Shown in pieces: positions 45,670 to 57,277 of a stretch of DNA of 64,000 nt. The translations under genes were made by a program, and so were the position numbers. Under the pieces are notes generated by a model. That model saw nothing but the letters and a program-made list of their open reading frames with translations. It was not told where the DNA came from and did not search any database. The first letter of the stretch is position 1; the number at the start of each line of letters is the position of its first letter. This stretch comes from Candidatus Frackibacter sp. WG13 (lineage in GTDB: Bacteria > Bacillota > Halanaerobiia > Halobacteroidales > Acetohalobiaceae): contig NZ_FOTT01000004.1 in NCBI RefSeq assembly GCF_900114655.1, positions 1 to 64,000 of the forward strand, given 5' to 3'.

Positions 45670-45803
45670 CCTTCTTTGTCCTTATAGTCACCTATAAGTT
45701 TTAAAGATTAATTAAGGTATCTAACTATACCTAGAGGTATCCGCCGAAATTTCGATCACCTCTTCCTCGTCAACTCAGTCTAAGCCAAGTCCGGGCGCTA
45801 TAA
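45670..45803 (-). ncRNA. glmS ribozyme (glucosamine-6-phosphate-activated)
   Basis: On the minus strand, AATTATAGCGCCCGGACT marks the cleavage region; the cut is expected between A45799 and G45798. The core then shows TTGACGAGGAAGAGGTGATC, GAAATTTCGGCGGATACCTC and, downstream, two P4-type arms including ACTTATAGGTGACTATAAGG. This matches the glmS ribozyme consensus closely. Glucosamine-6-phosphate bound here makes the RNA cut itself and lowers GlmS synthesis. Confidence 0.96.
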
Positions 45804-45833
45804 TTGTAGTTGACAGTTGATAGTTGCTGCCAA

Positions 45834-47177
45834 CTAATTCAATTCTTTTTTAATTACACTTGCTATTTCATTTGCTAATTCTTCTAACTGTGCCTTTTCT
45901 TTTCCTTCTACCATGACTCTAATAACAGGTTCTGTACCTGATGCTCTAACGAATACGCGACCATCATTGCCTAATTCAGTTTCTACTTCTTTGATAGCGT
46001 TTTGAATCTCTTGATTAGTCTTCCACTCTTCCTTCTTTTTTACTTTTACATTTACTAACAACTGTGGAAAAGGTCTCATTACTTTAGCTAATTCAGACAA
46101 TGACTTCTGTTCTTCTACCATCACTTTAATTAACTGTAAAGCAGTCATTACTCCATCGCCAGTGGTATTATAATCTAGAAAGATAATATGACCTGATTTT
46201 TCACCACCTAATTTATAACCTTGCTCTAGCATTTCTGCTAATACATAGCGGTCACCATTCTTAGTGGTTACTATCTCTCCACCTACCTCAGTTAAAGATT
46301 CTTGCAAACCTAAATTACTATACCTAGTAGCAACTACTGTTTCTTTCGGCAATTTTTTTTCTTTAATTAAGTGTCTCCCACAAATAGCCATAACTAAGTC
46401 TCCATCTACTAAGTTACCTTTTTCATCAACAGCAATCATTCGGTCAGCATCACCATCATTAGCAATCCCTATATCTGCCTGATGTTCTTTAACTGCTTTC
46501 TGTAAACCTTCTGGATGCGTAGAACCACAGTCTACATTGATATTAGTTCCATCTGGACTATTATTTAGAGCAATCACTTTAGCACCTAGCTCTTTTAGAA
46601 TACGAGGTGCTAATGCTGAAGCAGCACCATTAGCAGTATCTATAACTACCTTAAGAGTTGAAAAATCTGTAGCTACTACCTCTTTAGCAAACTCTAAATA
46701 ACTCTCTAATGGTTCATTTAACTCCTTTACTCTTCCTACTCCCGCACCAGTCGGTTGCGGTAAATCCTTTAGTCCAGCGAAGATTATTTCTTCAATTTCG
46801 TCTTCAACTTCATCGGAAAGTTTAAATCCATCACCATCAAAGAACTTAATACCATTATCCGGCACTGGATTATGAGAAGCTGAGATCATAATTCCAGCAT
46901 CAACCTCTTCTAATTCACGGGTCAAGTAAGCTACTACTGGTGTTGGTACAACACCTACTTTTAATATATCTGCCCCTATCGAGTTAATGCCAGCAATTAA
47001 AGCTGCTTCTAACATATCACCTGAAATTCTAGTATCCTTCCCGATTAAGATAGTAGGACGCTCAACTCCTTCAACTAACCTATAAGCACCTGCTTTTCCT
47101 AACTTATAAGCCAACTCTGGAGTTAAATCCTTATTTGCTAATCCTCTTACTCCGTCAGTTCCAAACAATTCTCCCAT
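45834..47177 (-). CDS. glmM: Phosphoglucosamine mutase
   Basis: GlmM (447 residues) interconverts glucosamine-6-phosphate and glucosamine-1-phosphate. It starts GELFGTDGVRGLAN after GGGAG; a longer upstream frame crosses the promoter and is rejected. The phosphoserine is in GIMISASHNPVPDNGIK near residue 100, the metal loop is DGDADRM near 243, and the phosphate-binding loop RASGTEPVIRVM is near 412. It lies upstream of glmS, so product and substrate enzymes are linked; about 200 nt with the ribozyme separate them. Confidence 0.97.
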   Translation of the reverse strand: MGELFGTDGVRGLANKDLTPELAYKLGKAGAYRLVEGVERPTILIGKDTRISGDMLEAALIAGINSIGADILKVGVVPTPVVAYLTRELEEVDAGIMISASHNPVPDNGIKFFDGDGFKLSDEVEDEIEEIIFAGLKDLPQPTGAGVGRVKELNEPLESYLEFAKEVVATDFSTLKVVIDTANGAASALAPRILKELGAKVIALNNSPDGTNINVDCGSTHPEGLQKAVKEHQADIGIANDGDADRMIAVDEKGNLVDGDLVMAICGRHLIKEKKLPKETVVATRYSNLGLQESLTEVGGEIVTTKNGDRYVLAEMLEQGYKLGGEKSGHIIFLDYNTTGDGVMTALQLIKVMVEEQKSLSELAKVMRPFPQLLVNVKVKKKEEWKTNQEIQNAIKEVETELGNDGRVFVRASGTEPVIRVMVEGKEKAQLEELANEIASVIKKELN

Positions 47178-47213
47178 TATTTCACTCCCTTCTTTATAGA
47201 AGACACTCATTTC

Positions 47214-47243
47214 ATTATATGTTAATTCATACACAAATGTCAA
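47214..47243 (-). promoter_or_regulatory. glmM promoter
   Basis: On the minus strand: TTGACA at 47243-47238, 18-nt spacer, TATAAT at 47219-47214, 36 nt before the glmM ATG. It supports the shorter glmM start. Confidence 0.85.
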
Positions 47244-47272
47244 TTCCAAAAGCTTCTAAAATGATTTTTATT

Positions 47273-47395
47273 TTAACCCTGCTCGCCAATTCTATTTCTT
47301 AAACTACCGATTCCTTCAATCTTAACTTCTAATTCATCACCTGTCGTTACTTCTCCTATTCCTGGTGGCGTCCCAGTTGCAATCACATCTTTCAT
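47273..47395 (-). pseudogene. Remnant of a fumarylacetoacetate hydrolase-family gene
   Basis: A 40-residue frame, [19 protein letters not shown] followed by a [16 protein letters not shown] stretch, equals the extreme C-terminus of FAH-family hydrolases ([13 protein letters not shown] and EIEGIGTLRN in intact members). The other ~200 residues are missing: upstream sequence is non-coding up to the cimA terminator. A GGGAGG lies 11 nt before its ATG, so it might still be translated, but a full enzyme is impossible. It lies between glmM and cimA. Confidence 0.82.
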
Positions 47396-47489
47396 CCTAA
47401 TCACCTACCTCCCTACTTTATTATTTATAATTGGCATACCTATTATATTTTTTCTAGTTTCATAAGATTAACACCTTCTTTTAAAACAT

Positions 47490-47539
47490 AAAAAAGCCGT
47501 CACTTCAAAGTTATACTGAGCTAACTTTGAAGTGACGGT
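47490..47539 (-). terminator. Terminator after cimA
   Basis: ACCGTCACTTCAAAGTTA and TAACTTTGAAGTGACGGC form an 17-bp stem followed by six Ts on the minus strand, about 60 nt past the cimA stop. Very strong intrinsic terminator. Confidence 0.93.
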
Positions 47540-47600
47540 TAATTCATTAGTTATAAGCTGACGCGAGTGTAATCTTATTGCAAGAAGCTAATAATATTTA

Positions 47601-49163
47601 TTAATTGTCTTCTTTGAGTTTAATACCATACTCTATACTATCTACGAGAGCCTGCCAACTTGCTTCTATTATGTTAGTTGATGCACCGACTGTGCCCCAG
47701 GTTTCATGGCCATCGCTAGATTCAATCAATACTCTAACTTTAGCTGCTGTGCCATCATTACCATCTAAAACTCTTACTTTATAGTCGATTAGATGCATTT
47801 CTTCTAAGACCGGATAAAATTCGATCAATGCTTTTCTTAATGCACTATCTAGAGCATTAACCGGGCCTTCTCCCTCGGCAACTGTATGCATTATTTGATC
47901 ATTAACTTTTACTTTAATTGTTGCTTCTGAGATTGGAGTCATACCTTCATTCTTCTCAGTAATTATTCGACAGCCTTCTAATTCAAATAATTTTTTGTAA
48001 GTACCCATTGCCTTCTTCATCAAGATTTCAAAGGAAGCCTCTGCTCCTTCAAATTGATAGCCTTGGTGCTCTAATTCTTTAATTTTATCTAAAACTTGAC
48101 TTAGATTCTCACTCTCTTTATCTAGTTCAATACCAAACTCTTCAGCCTTATAAACCAAATTACTCTTCCCAGATAGTTCAGAAACTAATACTCGCCGTGA
48201 GTTGCCTACTACTTCTGGTTGTAGATGTTCATATGTTTCCGGATTTCGCATTAAAGCACTAACATGAATACCGCCTTTATGAGCAAAAGCACTATCACCT
48301 ACATAAGGCTGTTGACTAGAGGGACTTAGATTGGCTACTTCACTAACATACCTGGATACTTCAGTTAAACTGCTTAGCTGTTCATCACTAATAACGTCAA
48401 TACCATGCTTTAGCTTTAAGTTTGGAATCAATGAGCTTAAATTTGCATTCCCACAACGCTCACCATAACCATTAACTGTGCCTTGTACTTGAACTGCTCC
48501 GGACTGAACTGCAATTAATGAATTTGCCACTGCTACATCGGCATCATTGTGAGCATGGATACCTAATGAAACTGAAACCTTTTGTTGCACTTCTTCTATT
48601 ATATCTTTTACTTTTAAAGGCAGTGTGCCACCATTAGTATCACATAAAACTATTGTATCTGCGCCTCCATTAGCGGCTGCTTGTAATGTCTTCAAAGCAT
48701 ATTCTTTATTAGCCTGATAAGCATCAAAGAAATGTTCTGCATCATAAAAAACCTTTAACCCCTCGGATTTAAGATGACTAATAGTATCTTCAATCATAGC
48801 TAAATTCTCATCTAAAGTAGTCTTTAACGCATCGGTAACATGCAAATCCCAACTCTTACCAAATATTGTAGCTATCTCAACTCCTGACGATAGGATAGCA
48901 TTGATATTAGGGTCTTCCTTGGCCTTAATTCCAGCACGTCTAGTACTACCAAAAGCAGCAATTTGAGCATTTTCTAGAGAAAGTTCTTTAACCTTTTTAA
49001 AGTATTCAATGTCTTTAGGATTGGAACCCGGCCAACCACCTTCTATATAATCAACTCCTAATTCATCTAACTTCTTAGTTATCTTTAGCTTATCATCTGT
49101 AGAATATGATATTCCTTCCATCTGAGTACCATCTCTTAATGTCGTATCATATAACTTAACCAC
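47601..49163 (-). CDS. cimA: Citramalate synthase
   Basis: A 520-residue member of the isopropylmalate synthase family, CimA type, which joins pyruvate and acetyl-CoA to citramalate as a threonine-independent route to isoleucine. It has [19 protein letters not shown] at the start, [14 protein letters not shown] near residue 205 and [18 protein letters not shown] near 235. [11 protein letters not shown] and the C-terminal regulatory domain complete it. The start is GTG at 49163, 7 nt after GAGGTG. It follows the leuB terminator and has its own terminator, so it may be a separate unit at the end of the ilv-leu block. Confidence 0.93.
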   Translation of the reverse strand: MVKLYDTTLRDGTQMEGISYSTDDKLKITKKLDELGVDYIEGGWPGSNPKDIEYFKKVKELSLENAQIAAFGSTRRAGIKAKEDPNINAILSSGVEIATIFGKSWDLHVTDALKTTLDENLAMIEDTISHLKSEGLKVFYDAEHFFDAYQANKEYALKTLQAAANGGADTIVLCDTNGGTLPLKVKDIIEEVQQKVSVSLGIHAHNDADVAVANSLIAVQSGAVQVQGTVNGYGERCGNANLSSLIPNLKLKHGIDVISDEQLSSLTEVSRYVSEVANLSPSSQQPYVGDSAFAHKGGIHVSALMRNPETYEHLQPEVVGNSRRVLVSELSGKSNLVYKAEEFGIELDKESENLSQVLDKIKELEHQGYQFEGAEASFEILMKKAMGTYKKLFELEGCRIITEKNEGMTPISEATIKVKVNDQIMHTVAEGEGPVNALDSALRKALIEFYPVLEEMHLIDYKVRVLDGNDGTAAKVRVLIESSDGHETWGTVGASTNIIEASWQALVDSIEYGIKLKEDN

Positions 49164-49213
49164 CTTATAACACCTCACTTTCAATACAATCTTATATAAT
49201 TGTCAAAATAGAC

Positions 49214-49262
49214 TGAAAAAATAACAGCCACACCCAGCCTAAAGATAAGACTAGGTGTTAAT
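49214..49262 (-). terminator. Terminator after leuB
   Basis: CACCTAG and CTGGGTG (one G-T pair) form a hairpin followed by GTGGCTGTTATTTTTT on the minus strand. It ends the ilvB-leuB run 48 nt past the leuB stop, and cimA starts 50 nt on. Confidence 0.7.
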
Positions 49263-49309
49263 CTATGATAGTCTAAGACTTTTTAACTTAACTCACATTC
49301 AACCATAAA

Positions 49310-50356
49310 TTATAATAAACTACTAATATAGTCTCCTGCCTCTTCAGTGGACAAGTCGCCGCCCATATCTGCTGTTGTCTTACCATCAGCTAAAGATTGT
49401 TTTATCGCTGCTTCAATTTTAGCTGCTTCTTCTGAATGCCCTAAGACTTCTACCATCATCTGTGCTGCTAAGATTGCTGCAATTGGGTTAGCTATATTCT
49501 GACCAGCAATATCTGGTGCTGAACCATGTACTGGTTCAAACATAGAAACTCCATCTGGATTAATATTACCTGAAACAGCTAATCCCATTCCGCCTTGAAT
49601 CTCTGCTCCTAAATCAGTGATAATATCACCAAACATATTACAAGTAACTACTACATCAAAGTCTTCTGGATTACGTACCATCTTCATTGTCATCGCATCT
49701 ACTAGCATATGATCTGGCTCTACATCTGAATAGTCAGGAGCTACATCATCAAAAGTTCGTTGCCATAGTCCATGAGCATAAGTTAAAACATTTCGCTTAT
49801 CACAGACCGTCAACTTCTTAACATCATCTCTTTGCTGAGTATACTCAAAAGCATACCTAATTACTCGTTCTACTCCTTTACGAGTATTAACCATCTCTTG
49901 CGTAGCTACCTCATCAGGAGTATCTTTCTTTAATACACCACCAAAGCCAGCATAGAGTCCTTCAGTATTCTCTCTAACTACTACAAAGTCAACATCTTCA
50001 CCTGTCTTATCTTTAAGTGGAGTAAAGTCTTCATCTAGCAATTTAATTGGTCTTAAATTAACATACTGATCAAAAGAAAATCTTAGATCAAGTAAAATTC
50101 CCTTCTCTAAAACACCAGGCTCTACTCGTGGGTCACCAACGGCACCTAAGTAAATGGCATCAAAACCTGCTAGCTCTTCTTTCACTTCATCAGTAACTAA
50201 TTCTCCTGTCTCTAAATAGTGATCTGCTCCCAAATTAAAGTATTCAAATTCGAAATCAAAATCAGCTTGCTCAGCCAATGCTTTTAATACTTTAACTCCT
50301 TCGTCTGTTACTTCTGGCCCAATCCCATCACCAGGAATAACTGCTATTCTATACAT
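49310..50356 (-). CDS. leuB: 3-Isopropylmalate dehydrogenase
   Basis: LeuB (348 residues) oxidatively decarboxylates 3-isopropylmalate in leucine synthesis. It opens RIAVIPGDGIGPEVTDEG, with VVRENTEGLYAGFGGV near residue 125, DAMTMKMVRNPEDFDVVVT near 216 and the NAD-loop EPVHGSAPDIAGQNIANP near 275. The ATG overlaps the leuD stop by one base (TAATG). Related tartrate or homoisocitrate dehydrogenases are unlikely given the leuACD neighbours. Confidence 0.94.
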   Translation of the reverse strand: MYRIAVIPGDGIGPEVTDEGVKVLKALAEQADFDFEFEYFNLGADHYLETGELVTDEVKEELAGFDAIYLGAVGDPRVEPGVLEKGILLDLRFSFDQYVNLRPIKLLDEDFTPLKDKTGEDVDFVVVRENTEGLYAGFGGVLKKDTPDEVATQEMVNTRKGVERVIRYAFEYTQQRDDVKKLTVCDKRNVLTYAHGLWQRTFDDVAPDYSDVEPDHMLVDAMTMKMVRNPEDFDVVVTCNMFGDIITDLGAEIQGGMGLAVSGNINPDGVSMFEPVHGSAPDIAGQNIANPIAAILAAQMMVEVLGHSEEAAKIEAAIKQSLADGKTTADMGGDLSTEEAGDYISSLL

Positions 50357-50850
50357 TATTTATTCACCTTCTTTGCTACGTATTTAATTAATCCGCCAGA
50401 TTCAATAATTTCTTGCATGAATTCTGGAAAAGGTTCTGCTTGATAGACTTCGTCTTTAGTTAAATTCTTAATTTTACCGGAATTCACATCTATTTCTATC
50501 TGATCACCTTCCTCAATTGCAGCTACTGCTTCTACCGATTCTAGAATAGGCAACCCAATATTAATTGAATTTCTATAAAAGATTCTAGCAAAAGACTCAG
50601 CAATTACACAAGAAACTCCTGCTGCTTTAATTGCTAATGGTGCATGCTCTCTAGAGCTACCACAACCAAAGTTTTTACCTGCTACTATTACATCTCCTTT
50701 TTTCATCTTATCTACAAACTCACCATCTAAGTCCTCTAGACAGTGCTTAGCTAATTCAGATGGGTCAGAAGTATTTAAATAACGAGCTGGAATAATTACA
50801 TCTGTATCTATATCATCGCCATATTTCCAGGCTTGGCCGTTTAAATTCAT
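50356..50850 (-). CDS. leuD: 3-Isopropylmalate dehydratase small subunit
   Basis: LeuD (164 residues, the short archaeal/clostridial type) forms the swivelling domain that completes the LeuCD active site. It shows [18 protein letters not shown] at the N-terminus, [19 protein letters not shown] near residue 62 and [16 protein letters not shown] near 87. A GGAGG that overlaps the end of leuC lies 8 nt before its ATG. Confidence 0.95.
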   Translation of the reverse strand: MNLNGQAWKYGDDIDTDVIIPARYLNTSDPSELAKHCLEDLDGEFVDKMKKGDVIVAGKNFGCGSSREHAPLAIKAAGVSCVIAESFARIFYRNSINIGLPILESVEAVAAIEEGDQIEIDVNSGKIKNLTKDEVYQAEPFPEFMQEIIESGGLIKYVAKKVNK

Positions 50851-52113
50851 CTACATTACCTCCTCTGGACTAACTATTTCACCTTTAATAGCTGAGGCTG
50901 CTGCTACTGCTGGATTAGAAAGATATACTTCACTTTCAGGATGCCCCATTCGTCCTACAAAGTTTCGATTAGTAGTGGCAATTGCTCTTTCCCCTTTAGC
51001 TAAGATTCCCATATGTCCACCTAAACAAGGCCCACATGTCGGAGTGCTAACTGCTGCTCCTGCATCAATGAAGATTTCAATTAATCCTTCTTTCATCGCT
51101 TGTTTATAAATTTCTTGTGTTCCTGGAAAGATAATTAACCGTACATTATCTGCTTTTCTCTTACCTTCCAGTATCTTAGCTGCTAATCGTAAATCCTCAA
51201 TTCTACCATTAGTACAAGAACCAATTACAGCCTGGTCAATCTTGATATCCTCTACCTCACTGATTCCTTTTGTATTCTCTGGTAGATGCGGGAAGGCTAC
51301 TTGTGGTTCTATCTCACTTACATCATATTCAATTACTTCTTCATATTCAGCATCTTCATCACTTTCATATAACGTATATTCCCTTTGTGCTCGGTCTTCT
51401 ATATAATCGATTGTAGTCTGATCTGGCTCGATCAACCCACACTTACCTCCGGCTTCGATAGCCATATTAGACATAGTAAATCTATGATCCATCGATAAGT
51501 CCTCTATTACTTCACCGCTAAATTCCATAGCCTTATAAAGAGCACCATCTACACCAATATCTCCAATAGTATAAAGGATAAGATCTTTTCCTCCTACCCA
51601 TTCGTTCAATTCTCCAGTATAGACAAACTTGATAGTCTCTGGTACCTTAAACCATGCTTCTCCAGTTGCCATTCCGGCAGCCATATCTGTGCTGCCAACC
51701 CCCGTAGCAAAAGAACCTAAAGCCCCATAAGTACAAGTATGAGAGTCAGCCCCGATAATCACATCTCCAGGCACAACTAAACCTTGCTCTGGTAAAAGAC
51801 AGTGTTCAATTCCCATATCTCCAATCTCAAAGTAATTTACAACCTCTTTTTCATGGGCAAAATCTCTAATAAATTTACACTGCTCTGCTGAATTAATATC
51901 TTTATTAGGCGCAAAGTGGTCTGGTACAATTACTACTCTCTCTTTATCAAATACCCCATCTACACCTATTTTATCAAACTCATGAATAGCTACTGGAGTA
52001 GTTACATCATTTCCTAAAACAATATCTAATTTAGCATTAATCAGTTCACCTGGCTTAACTTTTTCTTTTCCTGTATGCGCAGCTAAAATCTTTTCTACCA
52101 TCGTCATTCCCAT
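50851..52113 (-). CDS. leuC: 3-Isopropylmalate dehydratase large subunit
   Basis: LeuC (420 residues) isomerises 2- to 3-isopropylmalate with a 4Fe-4S cluster. The cluster cysteines sit in IGSCTNGR near residue 298 and in [13 protein letters not shown] near 357. [20 protein letters not shown] lies near 125. I start at the ATG at 52113 (MGMTMVEK), 9 nt after GGAGG, one base after the leuA stop. It pairs with LeuD immediately downstream. Confidence 0.95.
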   Translation of the reverse strand: MGMTMVEKILAAHTGKEKVKPGELINAKLDIVLGNDVTTPVAIHEFDKIGVDGVFDKERVVIVPDHFAPNKDINSAEQCKFIRDFAHEKEVVNYFEIGDMGIEHCLLPEQGLVVPGDVIIGADSHTCTYGALGSFATGVGSTDMAAGMATGEAWFKVPETIKFVYTGELNEWVGGKDLILYTIGDIGVDGALYKAMEFSGEVIEDLSMDHRFTMSNMAIEAGGKCGLIEPDQTTIDYIEDRAQREYTLYESDEDAEYEEVIEYDVSEIEPQVAFPHLPENTKGISEVEDIKIDQAVIGSCTNGRIEDLRLAAKILEGKRKADNVRLIIFPGTQEIYKQAMKEGLIEIFIDAGAAVSTPTCGPCLGGHMGILAKGERAIATTNRNFVGRMGHPESEVYLSNPAVAAASAIKGEIVSPEEVM

Positions 52114-52114
52114 C

Positions 52115-53653
52115 TTAAGCTTCCTCCTTGCTTTCAATTAAGTCCTTATTTTCATATAAAATCTTATTTACTGCACTCATATATGCTTTGGCACTAGCTT
52201 CAATTACATCTATACTAACACCACGACCAATAAATAGATCATCATTATACTTTAATTTAACAGTAACTTCTCCTAAAGCGTCTTTTCCACTAGTGATAGC
52301 ATCTATAGCATAACTTTCCAAATCACAATCTAATCCAGTAATTCGATCAATAGTCCGATAGACAGCATCAATTGGTCCTCCATCACAATAAGCCGCTTCA
52401 GTAACTATTTCCCCAGCACAGTCCATTCTAAGAGTGGCAGTTGGAAAGACTTGATTTCCACTAGAAACTTGAATCCCCATTAACTCATAAGACTGTGGAA
52501 CTACTTTAATCTCATCTTCAACTAATGCTTCTAAGTCTCGGTCTGTAATCGACTTCTTACGATCAGCTAACTCTTTAAAACGTTTGAAAGTCTTATTAAG
52601 ATTTTCACCTTCTAATTCGTAACCTAATTCATTTAATCTCTCTTTAAAAGCATGACGTCCTGAATGTTTACCTAGCACAATCTTATTTTCATTTAAACCG
52701 ATAGTCTGGGCATCCATAATCTCATAAGTCGTTCTTTCCTTCATCACTCCATCTTGATGAATCCCAGATTCATGAGCAAAGGCATTCTGCCCTACAACTG
52801 CTTTATTAGCCTGAACAGACATGCCTGTTAATGAACTTACTAACTTGCTAGTCTTATAAATCTCATTCAATTTAAGTTCTGATAATCTATCAAAATAATC
52901 TCGTCGTGTATATAAAGACATAACTACTTCTTCTAGGGCAGTATTACCAGCCCGCTCTCCAATCCCATTAACTGCACACTCTACTTGCTCAGCACCATTC
53001 TCGATAGCAGCCAATGAGTTAGCAACTGCCATACCCAAATCATTATGACAGTGGACACTAATCGTTGCTTCATCAATATTAGATACATTATCATTAATAT
53101 ACTTAATCAAACCTCCGAACTCCTGAGGAGTAGCATAACCCACTGTATCAGGAATATTGATTACTGTTGCTCCTGCTTTGATTACAGCGGTAAAGATCTC
53201 ACATAAAAAATCTTTATCACTACGAAAAGCATCTTCAGCAGAAAACTCTACGTCATCAACATACCCTTTAGCATATTCCACAGCTTTTACTGCTGATGCT
53301 AAGACCTCTTTAGGACTCTTTTTAAGTTTATATTTCATATGAATATCAGAAGTAGCTATAAAAGTATGAACCCTCGGTTTTATAGCAAATTTTAAAGCTT
53401 CCCAAGCACGGTCGATATCCTTTTCAGTGGCACGAGCCAGCCCAGCAATGACTGGCCCTTCCACTTCCTTAGCAATAGCTTTTACTGCTGCAAAATCTCC
53501 ATCGGAGGCAATAGGAAATCCGGCTTCTATTACGTCAACGTTTAGTTTGGCTAGTTGATGAGCAATCTCCAGTTTTTCTTCAATATTTAAACTAACACCT
53601 GGTGATTGTTCACCATCTCTTAAAGTCGTATCAAATATCTTAATTTCACTCAT
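52115..53653 (-). CDS. leuA: 2-Isopropylmalate synthase
   Basis: LeuA (512 residues) condenses 2-oxoisovalerate with acetyl-CoA, the committed step to leucine. It has [18 protein letters not shown] at the start, [20 protein letters not shown] near residue 200 and [17 protein letters not shown] near 232, with [15 protein letters not shown] near 290. The C-terminal LeuA dimer domain (about 390-505) gives leucine feedback. It precedes leuC with a 1-nt gap. Confidence 0.97.
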   Translation of the reverse strand: MSEIKIFDTTLRDGEQSPGVSLNIEEKLEIAHQLAKLNVDVIEAGFPIASDGDFAAVKAIAKEVEGPVIAGLARATEKDIDRAWEALKFAIKPRVHTFIATSDIHMKYKLKKSPKEVLASAVKAVEYAKGYVDDVEFSAEDAFRSDKDFLCEIFTAVIKAGATVINIPDTVGYATPQEFGGLIKYINDNVSNIDEATISVHCHNDLGMAVANSLAAIENGAEQVECAVNGIGERAGNTALEEVVMSLYTRRDYFDRLSELKLNEIYKTSKLVSSLTGMSVQANKAVVGQNAFAHESGIHQDGVMKERTTYEIMDAQTIGLNENKIVLGKHSGRHAFKERLNELGYELEGENLNKTFKRFKELADRKKSITDRDLEALVEDEIKVVPQSYELMGIQVSSGNQVFPTATLRMDCAGEIVTEAAYCDGGPIDAVYRTIDRITGLDCDLESYAIDAITSGKDALGEVTVKLKYNDDLFIGRGVSIDVIEASAKAYMSAVNKILYENKDLIESKEEA

Positions 53654-53684
53654 TAGAATCCCTCCGAAATCTATTTAAGTAGCT

Positions 53685-54674
<990 letters not shown>

Positions 54675-54733
54675 TAACATCATCTCCCTAATTTTAATTT
54701 ATGATTTTTAATATATAATTTATTAGTTGTTAA

Positions 54734-55213
54734 CTATTTCTCCCCTCTTGCCATAGCAATCTTACCAGTTCTAACTAATTCTATGATACCAAATGGTCTT
54801 AATAACTCCTCAATGGCATTAACCTTCTCTTCATTACCAGTGACCTCAACTACTAGTGATCCTGTTGCTACGTCTACAATCTTTCCTCTAAAAATATCTA
54901 CAATCTGCATAATTTCGGATCTAGTACTTGAAGTTGCTTTTACTTTAATTAAAGCTAAATCTCTATCTATAGATGGATCATTAGTAATATCACTTACTTT
55001 ATAAACATCTATTAATTTATTAAGCTGTTTGGTAACCTGTTCTAAGACCTGATCATCACCTTCTACTACAATAGTGATCCTAGAAACTGTTGGATCTTCA
55101 GTAGTTCCCACTGAAAGACTATCTATATTAAACCCTCTTCTACTGAACAGGCTAGCAATTCTAGCTAAGACTCCAGACCTATTAGCTACTAAGACTGAAA
55201 CTGTATGCTTCAC
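54734..55213 (-). CDS. ilvN: Acetolactate synthase small regulatory subunit
   Basis: IlvN/IlvH (159 residues) controls the catalytic subunit and gives feedback by branched-chain amino acids. An ACT domain opens with HTVSVLVANRSGVLARIASLFSRRGFNIDSL (core NRSGVLARIA and RRGFNIDSLSVG), followed by an ALS_ss_C domain from about residue 85. It starts with GTG that overlaps the ilvB stop by one base (TAGTG), with AGGAGGGG upstream. Confidence 0.95.
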   Translation of the reverse strand: MKHTVSVLVANRSGVLARIASLFSRRGFNIDSLSVGTTEDPTVSRITIVVEGDDQVLEQVTKQLNKLIDVYKVSDITNDPSIDRDLALIKVKATSSTRSEIMQIVDIFRGKIVDVATGSLVVEVTGNEEKVNAIEELLRPFGIIELVRTGKIAMARGEK

Positions 55214-56949
55214 TATTCATCCCCTCCTAGAATCATATTATCCAACTCTCCTCCAGCAGGTACCATTGGAAACACATTTGCCTCTCGTTCAATAATAAAA
55301 TCTAAAACTACTGGCTTAGGACTAGCAATTGCTTTCTCTAAAGCCGGCTTTATCTCTTCAGCTTTAGTGACTCTAATACCTAAAGCTCCAAAGGATTCAG
55401 CTAGCTTAACAAAGTCCGGTACCAATTCTGGACACTGGTCTCCTGGTGAGGAACAGTTTGGAGGACAACTATTTCTCCTTTGCAAACAAGTAGACGAATA
55501 ACGCTTATCATAGAATATCTCTTGCCACTGTCGCACCATACCTAAATAATTATTATTAAGAATTGCTATATTAACTGGAAGCTCATAATGAATAGCAGTA
55601 GCTAACTCCATAGCCTTCATTTGGAAACAGCCATCTCCAGCTATACAGAAGACAGGTTCATCTGGATTACCAACTTGAATACCTAAAGCCGCTGGAAATC
55701 CATATCCCATAGTTCCTAAACCACCGGAAGAACTAAAACTTCTTGGTTTAGTATACTTATAATATAATGCGGCCCACATTTGATTCTGTCCTACTTCAGT
55801 AGCAATTAAAGCCTCGCCATTAGTTGATTCATAAATCTGATTAATTACTCCTTTTGGAGTTACCTTATCTTGAAGTGGCTCTTTTTGAACAATAGATTTA
55901 CTCTTCCAATTAGCCACTTTCTTATTCCACTCTTTATGTTCTTTGCCCTCTACCTGTTCATTTAACTCAGTTAGGATCTGTTTAACATCTCCTACTATCG
56001 GTACATCTATCAACACACGTTTTGAAATTTCAGCCGGGTCAATATCAATATGGATAATATCAGCATTAGGAGCAAAAGTCTCTAATTTTCCAGTTACTCG
56101 ATCATCAAACCTAGCTCCAACCGCAATTAATAAGTCAGCTTCACAAACAGCATAGTTTGCCTGTTCTGTTCCATGCATTCCTAACATCCCTAAAGCTAAA
56201 TTATCTGTTTCTGGGAAACTACCTAACCCCATTAAAGTTGTGGTTACAGGAATTGTCGCCTTCTGTGCTAATTCTCGTAACTCATCAGCAGCCCCGCTAG
56301 AAATTACTCCTCCTCCGGCGTAAATTAATGGCCTTTCAGCTTCATTAATCACTTTAGCCGCCTCTTTTATCTGTAACCCATGTCCAGTATAATTAGGTTT
56401 ATAGCCAGGCAAGTTGACCTCTGTTGGATAATCAAATACTGCTTCTTCATTTTGAATATCCTTCGGTAAATCAATTAAGACCGGACCAGGCCTCCCCGTA
56501 GTAGCAATATGAAAAGCCTCTTTAATGATTCTAGGTAGCTCTTTTACATCTTGTACCAAATAATTATGCTTAGTAATTGGTAAAGTAATCCCGGTTATAT
56601 CTGCTTCCTGAAACGCATCTGTCCCTAACATATGCGTTGGAACCTGCCCAGTAAAAGCAACGATTGGAATTGAATCCATATGAGCAGTAGCTAAACCAGT
56701 CACTAGGTTAGTTGCTCCTGGACCTGAAGTAGCAATACAGACTCCTGGTTCACCTGTACTCCGCGCATATCCATCTGCTGCATGAATCGCCCATTGCTCA
56801 TGTCTCGTTAAGACATGCTCAATCTCCTCTTCATATTCATATAATACATCATAGAGAGGTATTACTGCTCCACCTGGATAACCAAATATTTTTTCTACAT
56901 CTTCTTCTAACAATGACTTAACAATAATTTCTGCTCCAGTAATCTTCAT
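55213..56949 (-). CDS. ilvB: Acetolactate synthase large (catalytic) subunit
   Basis: IlvB (578 residues) is the thiamine-diphosphate enzyme that starts valine, leucine and isoleucine synthesis. It has [30 protein letters not shown] in the first 32 residues (core [12 protein letters not shown]), the catalytic glutamate in [14 protein letters not shown], and the ThDP-binding [14 protein letters not shown] near 448 with NNNYLGMV. After YSSTC near residue 484 there is an inserted cysteine-rich segment with cysteines 488, 495, 499 and 506. It is the first gene of the T-box-controlled operon. Confidence 0.96.
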   Translation of the reverse strand: MKITGAEIIVKSLLEEDVEKIFGYPGGAVIPLYDVLYEYEEEIEHVLTRHEQWAIHAADGYARSTGEPGVCIATSGPGATNLVTGLATAHMDSIPIVAFTGQVPTHMLGTDAFQEADITGITLPITKHNYLVQDVKELPRIIKEAFHIATTGRPGPVLIDLPKDIQNEEAVFDYPTEVNLPGYKPNYTGHGLQIKEAAKVINEAERPLIYAGGGVISSGAADELRELAQKATIPVTTTLMGLGSFPETDNLALGMLGMHGTEQANYAVCEADLLIAVGARFDDRVTGKLETFAPNADIIHIDIDPAEISKRVLIDVPIVGDVKQILTELNEQVEGKEHKEWNKKVANWKSKSIVQKEPLQDKVTPKGVINQIYESTNGEALIATEVGQNQMWAALYYKYTKPRSFSSSGGLGTMGYGFPAALGIQVGNPDEPVFCIAGDGCFQMKAMELATAIHYELPVNIAILNNNYLGMVRQWQEIFYDKRYSSTCLQRRNSCPPNCSSPGDQCPELVPDFVKLAESFGALGIRVTKAEEIKPALEKAIASPKPVVLDFIIEREANVFPMVPAGGELDNMILGGDE

Positions 56950-57035
56950 TTGCTTAAATTCACCCCTTTTAAAGTATTTATGAGTTTTTTAAAAATTATA
57001 TACTTGGAATTAAGATTAAATATATATTTAAATAT

Positions 57036-57067
57036 AAAAAGGCTCTAGATGAGTATATCCAGAGCCT
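57036..57067 (-). terminator. Second terminator-like hairpin between the T-box and ilvB
   Basis: AGGCTCTGGAT and ATCTAGAGCCT (one mismatch) pair around TACTC, followed by TTTTTATATT on the minus strand. It is about 210 nt downstream of the T-box terminator and 87 nt upstream of the ilvB start. I see no ATG-led leader peptide in between. Confidence 0.7.
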
Positions 57068-57277
57068 AAATAACAATTTAAGAGTTAATAAATATCTAAA
57101 GATGAAAATTCACCTATAAATAAATATAAACTACCCTTAGTTAAATAATATACTCCTTGGCTACTGGCTACTCAATCTTTTACTAATAATTCTATTCTAA
57201 ATCTTATACTAATTTCTTCTTAATTCTGCTAATAATCTTCTACTAATTCTTCTCTCTACTTGCTTACTACTTAAATC

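Noticed and set aside
47178-47249. Longer glmM start with 24 extra codons
   Set aside because: The extension runs through a consensus promoter (TTGACA-18-TATAAT), and GGGAG precedes the ATG at 47177.
57061-57277. Leader peptide with Ile/Val/Leu codons upstream of ilvB
   Set aside because: No ATG occurs on the minus strand in this stretch with a ribosome binding site, so classical ribosome-coupled attenuation is not supported.
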